A DNA stretch of 36,958 bases from UBA60 sp964587885 (GCA_964587885.1 CAZPME010000019.1:1-36958); one strand, 5' to 3'; counted from the stretch's first letter, positions 26,176-33,768 are shown. Made by a program: numbers and translations. Notes: a model not told the origin generated them from the sequence alone.

Positions 26176-27291
26176 ATGGAACAAAAAGAAGAGAAAATAA
26201 AAAACCAAGCCCAAGAAAACCCGACTACCATCGTAATGGTAGCGAATAATACCGGTCACAGCACTTTGCAGTTGACTAAGCAAGAAACAATTGAAATAGC
26301 CAAGCAAGATGGTGGAAAGTGGATATTTGCTGATGGCCGCATGCTCGATAATGCTGGTTTAGCAGAAGTAGACTGGAATACCATTGGCGTTGTTCAATTG
26401 GTCCCGAGTCTTGTAGGTGGTAGCGAAGAAGAAGTCCGAGTAACGGTACAAATTGCCGATGCAACCGGTCATTCAACTTTGCAATTGACCCAAGATGAAG
26501 CAGTTAGTAAGGCTGCGCAGTCAGCTGATACATGGCTTTTTGTTGATGGCCAAATGGTCGATGCTGCCGGATTAGCCGATGCTGATTGGGCTAGCGTCAA
26601 TACTGTTCAGATGATGCCACAATTAGTTGGCGGCGAGCAGAAGAAAATTCTCGTTGTTGGCGCTGGTGGCATTGGTTCATCCTTACTTGAATTGGTCGCA
26701 CCTGCTGCGAGTAGGTGCGGCCTTTCCTGTTCAATTACAATCATGGATGACGACATCGTTGAAGCGACCAATCTCGGTCATCAGAGATTTAGTAAGTCCG
26801 AGGTTGGAATGCTAAAAGTCGATGCTCTTTCTCAGCGTCACGCTTCACTTGAAGGAGTATCCGTCAAGGCTCTTTCTGTGCCTTTGAGGAATGCCGAGCA
26901 GTTACAAGGATTTGACCTAATTATTGTAGCTGTCGACCGTCCTGAGCCACGTTCGTTGGTGCATGAAAGCAAGACTAAGTGGCTCGACCTGCGTTGTAGT
27001 GGCGATGGTTGGCTATTGCTGGATTCAACTACCGATTCAGATATTGTTACTCAATTATCTCCTGTGCATGAGCCAACCAGTTGTCAACTTGAAGGAGCAA
27101 TAGCCGCAGGCAATATTGAATTTGGTTTCGCGGCGGTTGCTGCCGCCGGTGCCCAGTGGGTGATACAGAAAATGCGCATAGAAAGTGGAGCGCGCACCTC
27201 TGCACCTATGGCGCAAATGAACTCGCTTACGATGGGCAATTTGCCGATGCCACGAGCGGTTACTCCTACACCTGCAGGGGTGAGTATTTGA
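26176..27291 (+). CDS. Two tandem ubiquitin-like domains fused to an E1/ThiF-type adenylating enzyme
   Basis: Residues 17-82 and 88-153 are two copies of one domain, 71 residues apart, that each end in LVGG. They follow ubiquitin along their length. The TGHSTLQL hairpin parallels ubiquitin TGKTITLEV. WIFADGRMLD parallels LIFAGKQLED (Ile50-Phe51-Ala52 for Ub 44-46). VVQLVPSLVGG (residues 72-82) parallels the LHLVLRLRGG end. The E1-like Rossmann domain begins directly after, with GAGGIGS (162-168), the DDDIVEATNLGHQRF motif (191-205), Lys214 after VGM, and Asp254-x4-Arg259. Possible catalytic Cys are Cys274 and Cys303. The CxxC zinc pairs of MoeB/ThiF are absent. I start at ATG 26176, after GGAGGGTGG (26160-26168), giving 371 residues; a TTG at 26158 is the alternative. 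It is followed by a JAMM gene, overlapping by four bases. Confidence 0.87.
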   Translation: MEQKEEKIKNQAQENPTTIVMVANNTGHSTLQLTKQETIEIAKQDGGKWIFADGRMLDNAGLAEVDWNTIGVVQLVPSLVGGSEEEVRVTVQIADATGHSTLQLTQDEAVSKAAQSADTWLFVDGQMVDAAGLADADWASVNTVQMMPQLVGGEQKKILVVGAGGIGSSLLELVAPAASRCGLSCSITIMDDDIVEATNLGHQRFSKSEVGMLKVDALSQRHASLEGVSVKALSVPLRNAEQLQGFDLIIVAVDRPEPRSLVHESKTKWLDLRCSGDGWLLLDSTTDSDIVTQLSPVHEPTSCQLEGAIAAGNIEFGFAAVAAAGAQWVIQKMRIESGARTSAPMAQMNSLTMGNLPMPRAVTPTPAGVSI

Positions 27292-27806
27292 GTGCCGAAT
27301 TCACCCGTGCTTTCGAACTCATTGAAGCAGGTTTGGCTGATGAATCAGCGCCATTAATTGGAGTTCTTGCACAACGTGATGAATGGGATGCAATCTATCT
27401 CTTATCGACTCTCGCTGGGCGAGAATTGAGTGTAGTATTCGACGCTGATGATGCAGTTCACGTCGATTGGGGAAGTCCAGGACAGGTCCCTCTTCACCCT
27501 CCGCTTGGCTCGACTATACCATTCCGCTTGTGGGTTCATACGCACCCACATGGCCATGCCTATTGGTCGGCAACTGACCGTAATAGTTTGGCTAATGGCA
27601 CACTAATTCTTGCTAAAGCACAGGTTCTCGGTGACAACGGTATTCTCACTTCAACGAGGATGGATGAGTCGGCTGATTGTGGTCGTTTGGCAACTATGGG
27701 GCCACTAGCGCGATGGAGTGACGAAGAAGTCGTACTGTGGTCGGAATGGTCTGCAGGAAAGATTGTTCCAGATACCTCTGTTAACTCCGCTGAGGTGAGT
27801 GCATGA
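27288..27806 (+). CDS. JAMM/MPN+ metallopeptidase
   Basis: A predicted zinc isopeptidase of the JAB1/MPN/MOV34 type, related to deubiquitinases. The motif HTHPHGHAYWSATD gives His84, His86, Ser94 and Asp97 in the exact HxHx7Sx2D spacing, so the zinc site looks intact. Glu19 in ESAPLIGVLAQ is a candidate catalytic Glu at the position expected on the first strand. The upstream reading frame is open back to a GTG at 27156, but that would overlap the E1 gene by 136 bases. I prefer the TTG at 27288, which overlaps the E1 stop (TTGA) and has a GGGGTGAG motif a few bases before it. This gives 172 residues. Its partner is presumably the ubiquitin-like domains encoded upstream. The start is the least certain part. 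Confidence 0.83.
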   Translation: MSAEFTRAFELIEAGLADESAPLIGVLAQRDEWDAIYLLSTLAGRELSVVFDADDAVHVDWGSPGQVPLHPPLGSTIPFRLWVHTHPHGHAYWSATDRNSLANGTLILAKAQVLGDNGILTSTRMDESADCGRLATMGPLARWSDEEVVLWSEWSAGKIVPDTSVNSAEVSA

Positions 27807-28048
27807 GTGATTGGGTGGCACGTCAACCCGATGATGATGACGAACTCAACCGTTTTCGCATGGCTATTGCGATGGGAGCCGGAATCAGTGTTTCCGATTT
27901 CCTCAACCGCTTACTGGGCGATGAGCCTCCGGCCTCATTGGTCGAGACTGTGACGATGAAACTTCAACAGGCTAAGGCAGATGGAGAATCCGTCGACATT
28001 GAAGCATATGTCAAACAGTTGACTAAGTGGCAAAGCGAACTCGCTTGA
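27803..28048 (+). CDS. Small acidic helical protein, third gene of the ubiquitin-like cassette
   Basis: 81 residues, unrecognised. The first 14 are acidic (DDDDE). The rest is predicted as about three amphipathic helices, including RFRMAIAMGAGISVSDFLNRLL and SLVETVTMKLQQAKADGES. It has no Cys, so it is not an E2. There is no signal peptide or membrane helix. The ATG overlaps the JAMM stop (ATGA at 27803-27806), so translational coupling is likely. It ends 29 bases before the convergent TYW1 gene. It could be an adaptor, a target of modification or a regulator of the cassette; none of these is shown by the sequence. Confidence 0.72.
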   Translation: MSDWVARQPDDDDELNRFRMAIAMGAGISVSDFLNRLLGDEPPASLVETVTMKLQQAKADGESVDIEAYVKQLTKWQSELA

Positions 28049-28077
28049 TATCAAGTAAGGTTGCACCGTCTTGCATT

Positions 28078-29082
28078 TTATGCTAGAGGCAAGTGCTTGA
28101 TTGGCGGTGCTATCCCCAAGTCATCAGGAAATTCCATCACCGCTTCTGGAATGGGCAACGGAATCTTCTCACGTCCTACCAGCGCCACGCGGCTAGGTCT
28201 AGAATCATCGAGAACTCGGCGGTCTACCATTGGGGCTAGAGCATTGGCGAAACCCATTACGTCATCATGGCTTGGCATATTTTCGAGAGACATTACTTCA
28301 CGGCTATGGCCGACGAAAACATAACCCTTGCACTCTATCCAATCTGGGTCAGCTCGCTGATCTAATGCCGCATATTGCGGTATGTGTTCAGGATTCATAT
28401 TCTCGCCTTTAATCAATGTGTGGCGGCAAACGATTCGGGTATCTAAACTGGGCAAGAGGTCGATAGTCTGCTCAAACTTTTCCCATGCACCGGAATTCCA
28501 CTTTGGCTTACAAATTCGGTCGAAGACTTCTTTGTTAGGGGCATCGACACTAACATACAGTTGAGTAGGCAGAACATCAAGAGCCTCAATTGCCTTTGGA
28601 AGAGTTCCGTTGGTAACCAACATAGTTGTCATCCCATGCTTGTGGCACAATTCAATGTATTCGGAGAGGTTCTTGTACAATGTCGGCTCACCATTTAGGG
28701 AAATTGCAACGTGTTTTGGGTTTTGAGCCTCAATGAATTTCTCCGGACTAGCATCAGCATGCCCTCCATATCCTGTTAGCAAGCGGCGCTGGGCACGCAC
28801 ACTTTCATACAGCAGTTCAAGTGGATCTTGGTCGGTTAATTCAAGTGTATCCATATGCGGTTCGCGCCAACAATATGAGCAAGCTAAGTTACATTGGTCG
28901 ACCACTGGAGACATTTGCAAACAGTTGTGACTGGCAATCCCGTAGAACTTACCTTTGTAGCACGAACGGTCACGTAACAAACTCTCTTTAGTCCAGTGGC
29001 AGATTTTGACTCCACCGTGTTCTCCCACGATGTGGTAACGTTGCTTCTGCAGTTTGGCTTTCAATTGCAAATCCATGCCCAT
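28078..29082 (-). CDS. taw1: 4-demethylwyosine synthase (TYW1/Taw1), radical SAM
   Basis: Makes the tricyclic base of wyosine in tRNAPhe at position 37 from N1-methylguanosine, pyruvate and S-adenosylmethionine. The radical SAM motif CNLACSYC is intact (Cys64, 68, 71 from this start). Three further Cys at 28, 41 and 54, spaced 13 and 13, match the second iron-sulphur site of archaeal TYW1. The family stretches CYKGKFYGIASHNCLQMSP and ISLNGEPTLY are also present. I begin at the ATG of 29080-29082, which has GGATGG seven bases before it; an ATG two codons later also fits. An upstream TTG at 29163 would give an unusual 27-residue extension. The 334-residue length is normal. Confidence 0.94.
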   Translation of the reverse strand: MGMDLQLKAKLQKQRYHIVGEHGGVKICHWTKESLLRDRSCYKGKFYGIASHNCLQMSPVVDQCNLACSYCWREPHMDTLELTDQDPLELLYESVRAQRRLLTGYGGHADASPEKFIEAQNPKHVAISLNGEPTLYKNLSEYIELCHKHGMTTMLVTNGTLPKAIEALDVLPTQLYVSVDAPNKEVFDRICKPKWNSGAWEKFEQTIDLLPSLDTRIVCRHTLIKGENMNPEHIPQYAALDQRADPDWIECKGYVFVGHSREVMSLENMPSHDDVMGFANALAPMVDRRVLDDSRPSRVALVGREKIPLPIPEAVMEFPDDLGIAPPIKHLPLA

Positions 29083-29191
29083 GGTAAATCCATCCTTGAG
29101 CGCACATCCCACTGTCGCAAAGCGGTCGGAGAGTGGCTCGAACGATTTGTCCCACTTATGCAAGACATTTCAAACCTACACCTCTAATTGT

Positions 29192-31312
29192 CTAGCGGTG
29201 CAATATCGGCAAGAAGGCATTAGCAGCCTTTTCACAGGCGTTGGCGACATCATCCATACGTTGTAGGACGCGATACATATGCATCGCCGCTAGGGCTTCT
29301 TCATCTCCAGAACTAAATACGTGTGAAGCAGCCTTGGACTCGACTTCATCTGCTTCATGTTCTTTGAGGTTGACCACACGGATTAACTCTGAAAGCACTT
29401 CCTTATTGGCTTTGGTCATTCCTGATAAACTCAAATCTTTGAGAGCTTCAACTGCATCTTCGTATGCAGATACAGTCGCTTTCACCGCGACACCCATTTC
29501 TTTGAGATTTTCAAGGGCTTCCTTATCGCCATAAAGTGTACGGAACGACAATTGTTCAGCAACATTTTGCGCATAATCAGCGATTCTGTCTTGACGACTC
29601 AGCATATGGAGGAATTCATCCATACTTACCATGAGGCGGAATTCGTGCGCTAACATTCTCTCTCGCAAGTCATTCTTCAAGTCATCAGAGGCTAATTCAG
29701 AGGCAATGGTCGCATCTATTTCAGCGCTGGCATCTTCACCAGAACTAGCCTTATTGACTGCTTCAAGCATTCTGTCGACGGTATCCTCAACCGATATTGC
29801 ATGGTCGTGGAATAATTCTAATGGAGTACGGGCAAAATCACCTTCTCGGTTAGAAAAGTCAGAATAACTTTCTTTGTCTACTAATTCATTTCGACTCTTC
29901 CAGACGCCATAAATTACAGTCAAGAATGCAATTGGGAGCAGTACTATCATGTTTAGGTCATCTCCACCAGAGGCAACGAAAAGTACGATTGCCCCAAATG
30001 CTGCGGCGGGTACACTGGCAACCCATGAAGCAGCAATTTTGCCGAATACTCGGAAGTCGACAGCCTTGGCGCCCCCAGCCAATCCGACCCCAACTACGGC
30101 TCCTACGAGAGTATGGGTTGTTGACACTGGAACTGCAAGAAACGGCATCGAGAAGAGCAAAATTGTAGTTGCTGCGCCAAATTCTGCCGCAAAACCACGG
30201 GTAGGTGTTATATCGGTAATTTTCGTACCTATAGTCTCCATTACTCGCCATCCCCAAGTCATTACTCCGATTGCAATTCCTACGCTACCTAAGAGAAGAA
30301 TCCAAATTGGGATTGAAGCTTTAGCAGTAATTTCGCCTCCGTCGCCAAGCACTTGCCATACTGCAGCCATTGGCCCGATTGCATTTGAGAGGTCATTAGC
30401 ACCATGTGCGAAGGCAACATAACCAGCTGTAATCGTTTGTAGCCAAACGAAAATCCTCTCTACTCCTTTGAAACCGCGCTTTTCATCGTTGATGTCAATT
30501 CGGCGTAATACTGAATAGAGGGCTAAACTTGCTAAGGAACCAATAATTGTTGCTAGGATTAATGAATTAATTGGGAACCAAGCATTTTCAGCGAGTGGGT
30601 TGAAAATACCATTTTCTTTTACCGGCAACCAGTCATATTTGTCAGCGATAATACCTTTACTTTGCAGGTTCGAGAAAAATCCCTTCAATGCTTTGAATTG
30701 GAGCGCTAAGGCTAGGACGAAAAAGGTGGGAAAGGCCAATATTGGAGCGAGCCAAAGTGAGCGCGCCTCGGGATTTTCTGCATCCATTATCAATCTCTTG
30801 ATGATGTAGTACGAGAAGAATGCGAGGATTCCACCCATGAGTGGGCTTGCTATCCAAGATAGTACGACTTTGTATACGACACCCCAATCGATTAGATCAT
30901 CCATATCGTGCTTGACTTCAAGAATCAATCCAACACCAATGATTCCACCGATAATTGAGTGAGTTGTAGAAACTGGTAAGCCTAACCGAGTGGCGATTGT
31001 AAGCCAAGTTGCTGCTGCCATCATAGCGGCAATGAAACCGAAAGCGAGGTCGTGTGAAAACTCTGGAGTTACAGTATTGAAATCAACTTGTAAGATGCCT
31101 TTACGAACAGTATCGGTCACCGCATCTCCTGCTAAGAATGCTCCACAAAATTCGAATACTGCGGCCATGATGACTGCTTGTTTCAAAGTCAATGCGCGGG
31201 AACCAACAGAAGTGCCCATTGCATTGGCAACATCATTTGCACCAATATTCCATGCCATGTAAGCACAGACCAACAGTGCTAAACCGAGTATTATGATGGT
31301 GACAGTTTCCAT
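29192..31312 (-). CDS. pit: PiT-family phosphate permease fused to a PhoU-like (DUF47) domain
   Basis: A low-affinity inorganic phosphate/cation symporter. The two PiT signature motifs are present: GANDVANAMG (near residue 24) and GANDLSNAIGP (about 300). They lie in two homologous membrane halves with some ten hydrophobic helices. From about residue 480 to the end (706) the protein is soluble and helical. It begins FSNREGDFARTPLELFHDHA and resembles the PhoU-like DUF47 proteins usually encoded next to pit genes. The fusion would put the regulator and carrier in one chain. ATG at 31310-31312. It is divergent from an AbrB-PhoU regulator. DUF47-PiT fusions are reported only sporadically to my knowledge. 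Confidence 0.92.
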   Translation of the reverse strand: METVTIIILGLALLVCAYMAWNIGANDVANAMGTSVGSRALTLKQAVIMAAVFEFCGAFLAGDAVTDTVRKGILQVDFNTVTPEFSHDLAFGFIAAMMAAATWLTIATRLGLPVSTTHSIIGGIIGVGLILEVKHDMDDLIDWGVVYKVVLSWIASPLMGGILAFFSYYIIKRLIMDAENPEARSLWLAPILAFPTFFVLALALQFKALKGFFSNLQSKGIIADKYDWLPVKENGIFNPLAENAWFPINSLILATIIGSLASLALYSVLRRIDINDEKRGFKGVERIFVWLQTITAGYVAFAHGANDLSNAIGPMAAVWQVLGDGGEITAKASIPIWILLLGSVGIAIGVMTWGWRVMETIGTKITDITPTRGFAAEFGAATTILLFSMPFLAVPVSTTHTLVGAVVGVGLAGGAKAVDFRVFGKIAASWVASVPAAAFGAIVLFVASGGDDLNMIVLLPIAFLTVIYGVWKSRNELVDKESYSDFSNREGDFARTPLELFHDHAISVEDTVDRMLEAVNKASSGEDASAEIDATIASELASDDLKNDLRERMLAHEFRLMVSMDEFLHMLSRQDRIADYAQNVAEQLSFRTLYGDKEALENLKEMGVAVKATVSAYEDAVEALKDLSLSGMTKANKEVLSELIRVVNLKEHEADEVESKAASHVFSSGDEEALAAMHMYRVLQRMDDVANACEKAANAFLPILHR

Positions 31313-31387
31313 ATCCTTGCGACTGTGAGACAGTATAAGATGGAGAACATAGGTAATCTATATAGCAATATTTAGTTTAGGAGTTTC
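31313..31387. promoter_or_regulatory. Divergent promoter region of the phosphate genes with a palindrome and TATA-like elements
   Basis: The 75-base gap contains ACTGT-GAG-ACAGT (31322-31334). CTATATAG (31358-31365) is centred about 26 bases before the rightward ATG, giving a likely leaderless or short-leader transcript. On the other strand TCTTATAC (near 31335) could serve the PiT gene and overlaps the palindrome. Repressor binding to the palindrome would be placed to block PiT transcription. GGAG at 31380-31383 may be a ribosome binding site for the PhoU gene. Confidence 0.5.
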
Positions 31388-32431
31388 ATGGTCAAAGGTC
31401 CTGGTGATGTAGATATCCGTAAAGTGCAATTGACTGGTGGAGTGACATATACTGTTAGCCTACCGAAAAATTGGGTAGTTGCTAACAATATTCAACCGCG
31501 TGATTCGCTCAAATTAGATTGGCGGCCAAGCGGAGCAATCCGCCTAACCCCTCTTCACTTAACCGAACAGGATGGAAAATCGATTTACATCAATGCCGAA
31601 ATGTTACCTCAAGGTGGGTTACATGACCACTTAATGGCTGCTTATCTTGCCGGCGCTGAGAAAATAAAGATAGCTTATTCAGTAGAAAACAGCAAGAAAT
31701 ACTCACGTGAGATTCGCCTTTTCATGCGCAATACTCGCGGCTTTGAGATCCTTGATGAAGACGATGAGTCACAGTCATTGGTCAGTCTACTAAAGTCAGC
31801 AGAGATGCCAATTCAGGCTAGTCTTAATCGAATGTATCTGCAATTGTCCTCATTAGCGCGTGACGTCATTTCGGTTTTTGAAGGCGAGTCATCCGAAATT
31901 CTCAGTGACGATGCAGAGCGAGAATCAGATGTAGATGCGATGCATTATTTGATTGAGCGTCAAGTTGGTGTGATTCTCGATTACCATGCAGTTGCAGCAT
32001 CTTTGGAAATAAATCGAAATCAAGCCGTTCAATTTGCCAACCTTGCCAATTCACTGGAGCGAATGATGGATCACATGTTTCAAATCTCAAGGCTTATCTG
32101 TGAAACCCAACCTCTCCCAAATCTTGAAATCACAGCACCTCCACTTGCGCAAATACCGATTTGGCAAACTTCTCTAAAACAAATGATGATTGATATCCGC
32201 ACCCAAGATTCCCATACTATTGAAGCTGCTCGGGTCTCTTTGCAGACGGCAAGAAAAGCCTTGGAACTGCATGAAGAAAGCATGATGGAAGGTAAAGGAA
32301 GAGCCCTCCCTCTTCTATTTGAATTTCGCTTGTCAGAATCAATTCGACGTTTGTGCGCTTATGCCTTGGATATCGGCGAGACACTTTTGAACATGAAAGC
32401 CTATGCCGAAATGGTAGCAATGGAATCCTAA
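31388..32431 (+). CDS. AbrB-PhoU type phosphate-responsive regulator
   Basis: The first 50 residues are an AbrB/SpoVT-like DNA-binding domain (VQLTGGVTYTVSLPKNWVVANNI, then DSLKLDWRPSGAIRLTPL). From about residue 100 to 347 there is a PhoU-like helical region with two three-helix bundles. The first contains SLLKSAEMPIQASLNRMYLQ and DDAERESDVDAMHYLIERQV. The second contains AVQFANLANSLERMMDHMFQ. This combination is the usual archaeal PhoU architecture and is thought to regulate phosphate transport genes. Divergent orientation with the PiT-PhoU fusion fits that role. ATG at 31388. Confidence 0.9.
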   Translation: MVKGPGDVDIRKVQLTGGVTYTVSLPKNWVVANNIQPRDSLKLDWRPSGAIRLTPLHLTEQDGKSIYINAEMLPQGGLHDHLMAAYLAGAEKIKIAYSVENSKKYSREIRLFMRNTRGFEILDEDDESQSLVSLLKSAEMPIQASLNRMYLQLSSLARDVISVFEGESSEILSDDAERESDVDAMHYLIERQVGVILDYHAVAASLEINRNQAVQFANLANSLERMMDHMFQISRLICETQPLPNLEITAPPLAQIPIWQTSLKQMMIDIRTQDSHTIEAARVSLQTARKALELHEESMMEGKGRALPLLFEFRLSESIRRLCAYALDIGETLLNMKAYAEMVAMES

Positions 32432-32446
32432 GATCATACATCTTAC

Positions 32447-32468
32447 GAAGCAACAATCCAATTGCTTC
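32447..32468 (+). terminator. Candidate terminator hairpin after the AbrB-PhoU gene
   Basis: GAAGCAA (32447-32453) and TTGCTTC (32462-32468) form a perfect 7-bp stem with an eight-base loop, sixteen bases after the stop codon. No strong T-run follows, so the role as a terminator is tentative. The region to 32597 holds no other feature I can support. Confidence 0.4.
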
Positions 32469-32597
32469 AAATGAAGATTATTGATGCTTGATTGGAAAAA
32501 TTGAGCATCGGAGAGCAGGGGCTTACCCTCGACATGTTCAAATAGGGTTGGTGTTAAAAGTAAACTAAGGGCATTAAGTAAACCCGACGGTGAGAAA

Positions 32598-32723
32598 ATG
32601 GACCAAGAATTAGAAACCTATGTTGAGCAAATAATGGACAAGCAAAATTACAGATCCGGTATCTTCGGATTCGGTTGGAATTTCCCCAATCTATTCGACG
32701 TACTACGTGGACGTATAAAGTGA
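32598..32723 (+). CDS. Small protein, 41 residues, unknown
   Basis: An ATG-to-TGA frame encodes MDQELETYVEQIMDKQNYR and then a Gly/Phe/aromatic-rich stretch (SGIFGFGWNFPNLFDVLRGR). A GGTGAG motif stands just before the start (32589-32594), four bases from the ATG. The gene sits in a 326-base gap between the AbrB-PhoU regulator and the AlkB-like gene, which is otherwise unusually long for this dense region. The composition resembles a real small protein with an amphipathic N-terminal helix rather than random code. No family recognised. A 7-bp stem (TATCTTT/AAAGATA, 32726-32744) follows its stop. Confidence 0.5.
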   Translation: MDQELETYVEQIMDKQNYRSGIFGFGWNFPNLFDVLRGRIK

Positions 32724-32757
32724 GATATCTTTTCAATAAAGATACCTACCCCAATGT

Positions 32758-33768
32758 GTGAGTGGCGCAATCAATATTTCTTCGCGCCCTGAATCTTGGG
32801 CTTGGCATTTGCTCGGATTCATTTTACCAGCGATGGTAATTTATGCAAATATCTTTGGTGGATATGTAGTATTTGCCGGAGTCATTTTAGTGCTTGGGAT
32901 TTATCCAATTATTGACTTGCTTTCGAAGCAAGGTGCACCTGACCGGAGCATGCCACAAAATCATCTCGCTTGGAATATGGTCTGCATTGGGCATTCTATC
33001 GCGCATCTCTGTGTGATAGGTACTTTACTTTGGAGGGCAAATATTGAGGGGGGTACACTGATTGCTTTGGGGGCAGTAATTTCTTCCGGGATGAGTAGTG
33101 GAGCTTCTGGGATTATTGTCGCTCATGAATTAGGTCACCGTAAGAAAGGCACCCCTTTGTGGTGGATGGCGAGACTAAATTTGCTTGCAGTATTATATCT
33201 TCATTTTACAACCGAACATAATCATGGGCATCATCGCAATTATGCAACCGAAATTGATCCGGTAAGCGCCCCAAAAGGTCGCGGATTGTGGTTACATCTC
33301 GGACAAGCGATTCCTCGCCAATTACCATCGGCTTGGCGAACTCATTCACAGCGCGGACGAACTGCACTTACCAATCCAGTCATGCATGGAATCCTTGTCC
33401 AAATCGCCTTGGTTGCTGCCGTGTGGTTTGGCTTTGGGCAATGGGTTGTGATGGCTTTTTTGCTCAATGCAGTAATAGCGATAATCCTGCTAGAATATGT
33501 GAATTATATCCAGCACTATGGAATAACCCGAGAAGTTGGTGAAAGGCACGGTGCCCAACATTCGTGGGAATCACTTTCTCTTTGGTCACGTTGGACATTA
33601 TTGGAATTACCACTACATCCTGCTCATCATCTCAAGGCCAGCGATCCAATTTGGGCACTTGAAGCCAAGCCGGGTTCGCCGCAAATGCCGACTGGATATT
33701 ATGGATTATTTTGGCCCTGTGTATTCCCACCTCTATGGAGGCGGTTAATGGACCACCGAATACCTTGA
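32758..33768 (+). CDS. AlkB-type membrane di-iron monooxygenase (alkane hydroxylase family)
   Basis: The fatty-acid-desaturase superfamily His motifs are all present: HELGH (His123, His127), EHNHGHH (Glu153, His154, His158, His159), and HPAHH (His287, His290, His291). The AlkB/XylM-specific NYIQHYG block is at 249-255. Together these are diagnostic for AlkB-like hydroxylases rather than desaturases. Hydrophobic pairs near 16-55, 70-120 and 200-245 give about six membrane helices. At 336 residues it is shorter than GPo1 AlkB (about 400). The start is a GTG at 32758; no in-frame ATG lies near. The stop abuts the convergent PEP synthase stop codon. No rubredoxin or rubredoxin reductase is in the window. 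The substrate (alkane, lipid or alkyl chain) is unknown. Confidence 0.83.
   Translation: MSGAINISSRPESWAWHLLGFILPAMVIYANIFGGYVVFAGVILVLGIYPIIDLLSKQGAPDRSMPQNHLAWNMVCIGHSIAHLCVIGTLLWRANIEGGTLIALGAVISSGMSSGASGIIVAHELGHRKKGTPLWWMARLNLLAVLYLHFTTEHNHGHHRNYATEIDPVSAPKGRGLWLHLGQAIPRQLPSAWRTHSQRGRTALTNPVMHGILVQIALVAAVWFGFGQWVVMAFLLNAVIAIILLEYVNYIQHYGITREVGERHGAQHSWESLSLWSRWTLLELPLHPAHHLKASDPIWALEAKPGSPQMPTGYYGLFWPCVFPPLWRRLMDHRIP

Noticed and set aside
27156..27287. GTG start for the JAMM gene giving 216 residues
   Set aside because: It would overlap the E1 gene by 136 bases and the added residues look like out-of-frame E1 code; TTG at 27288 is preferred.
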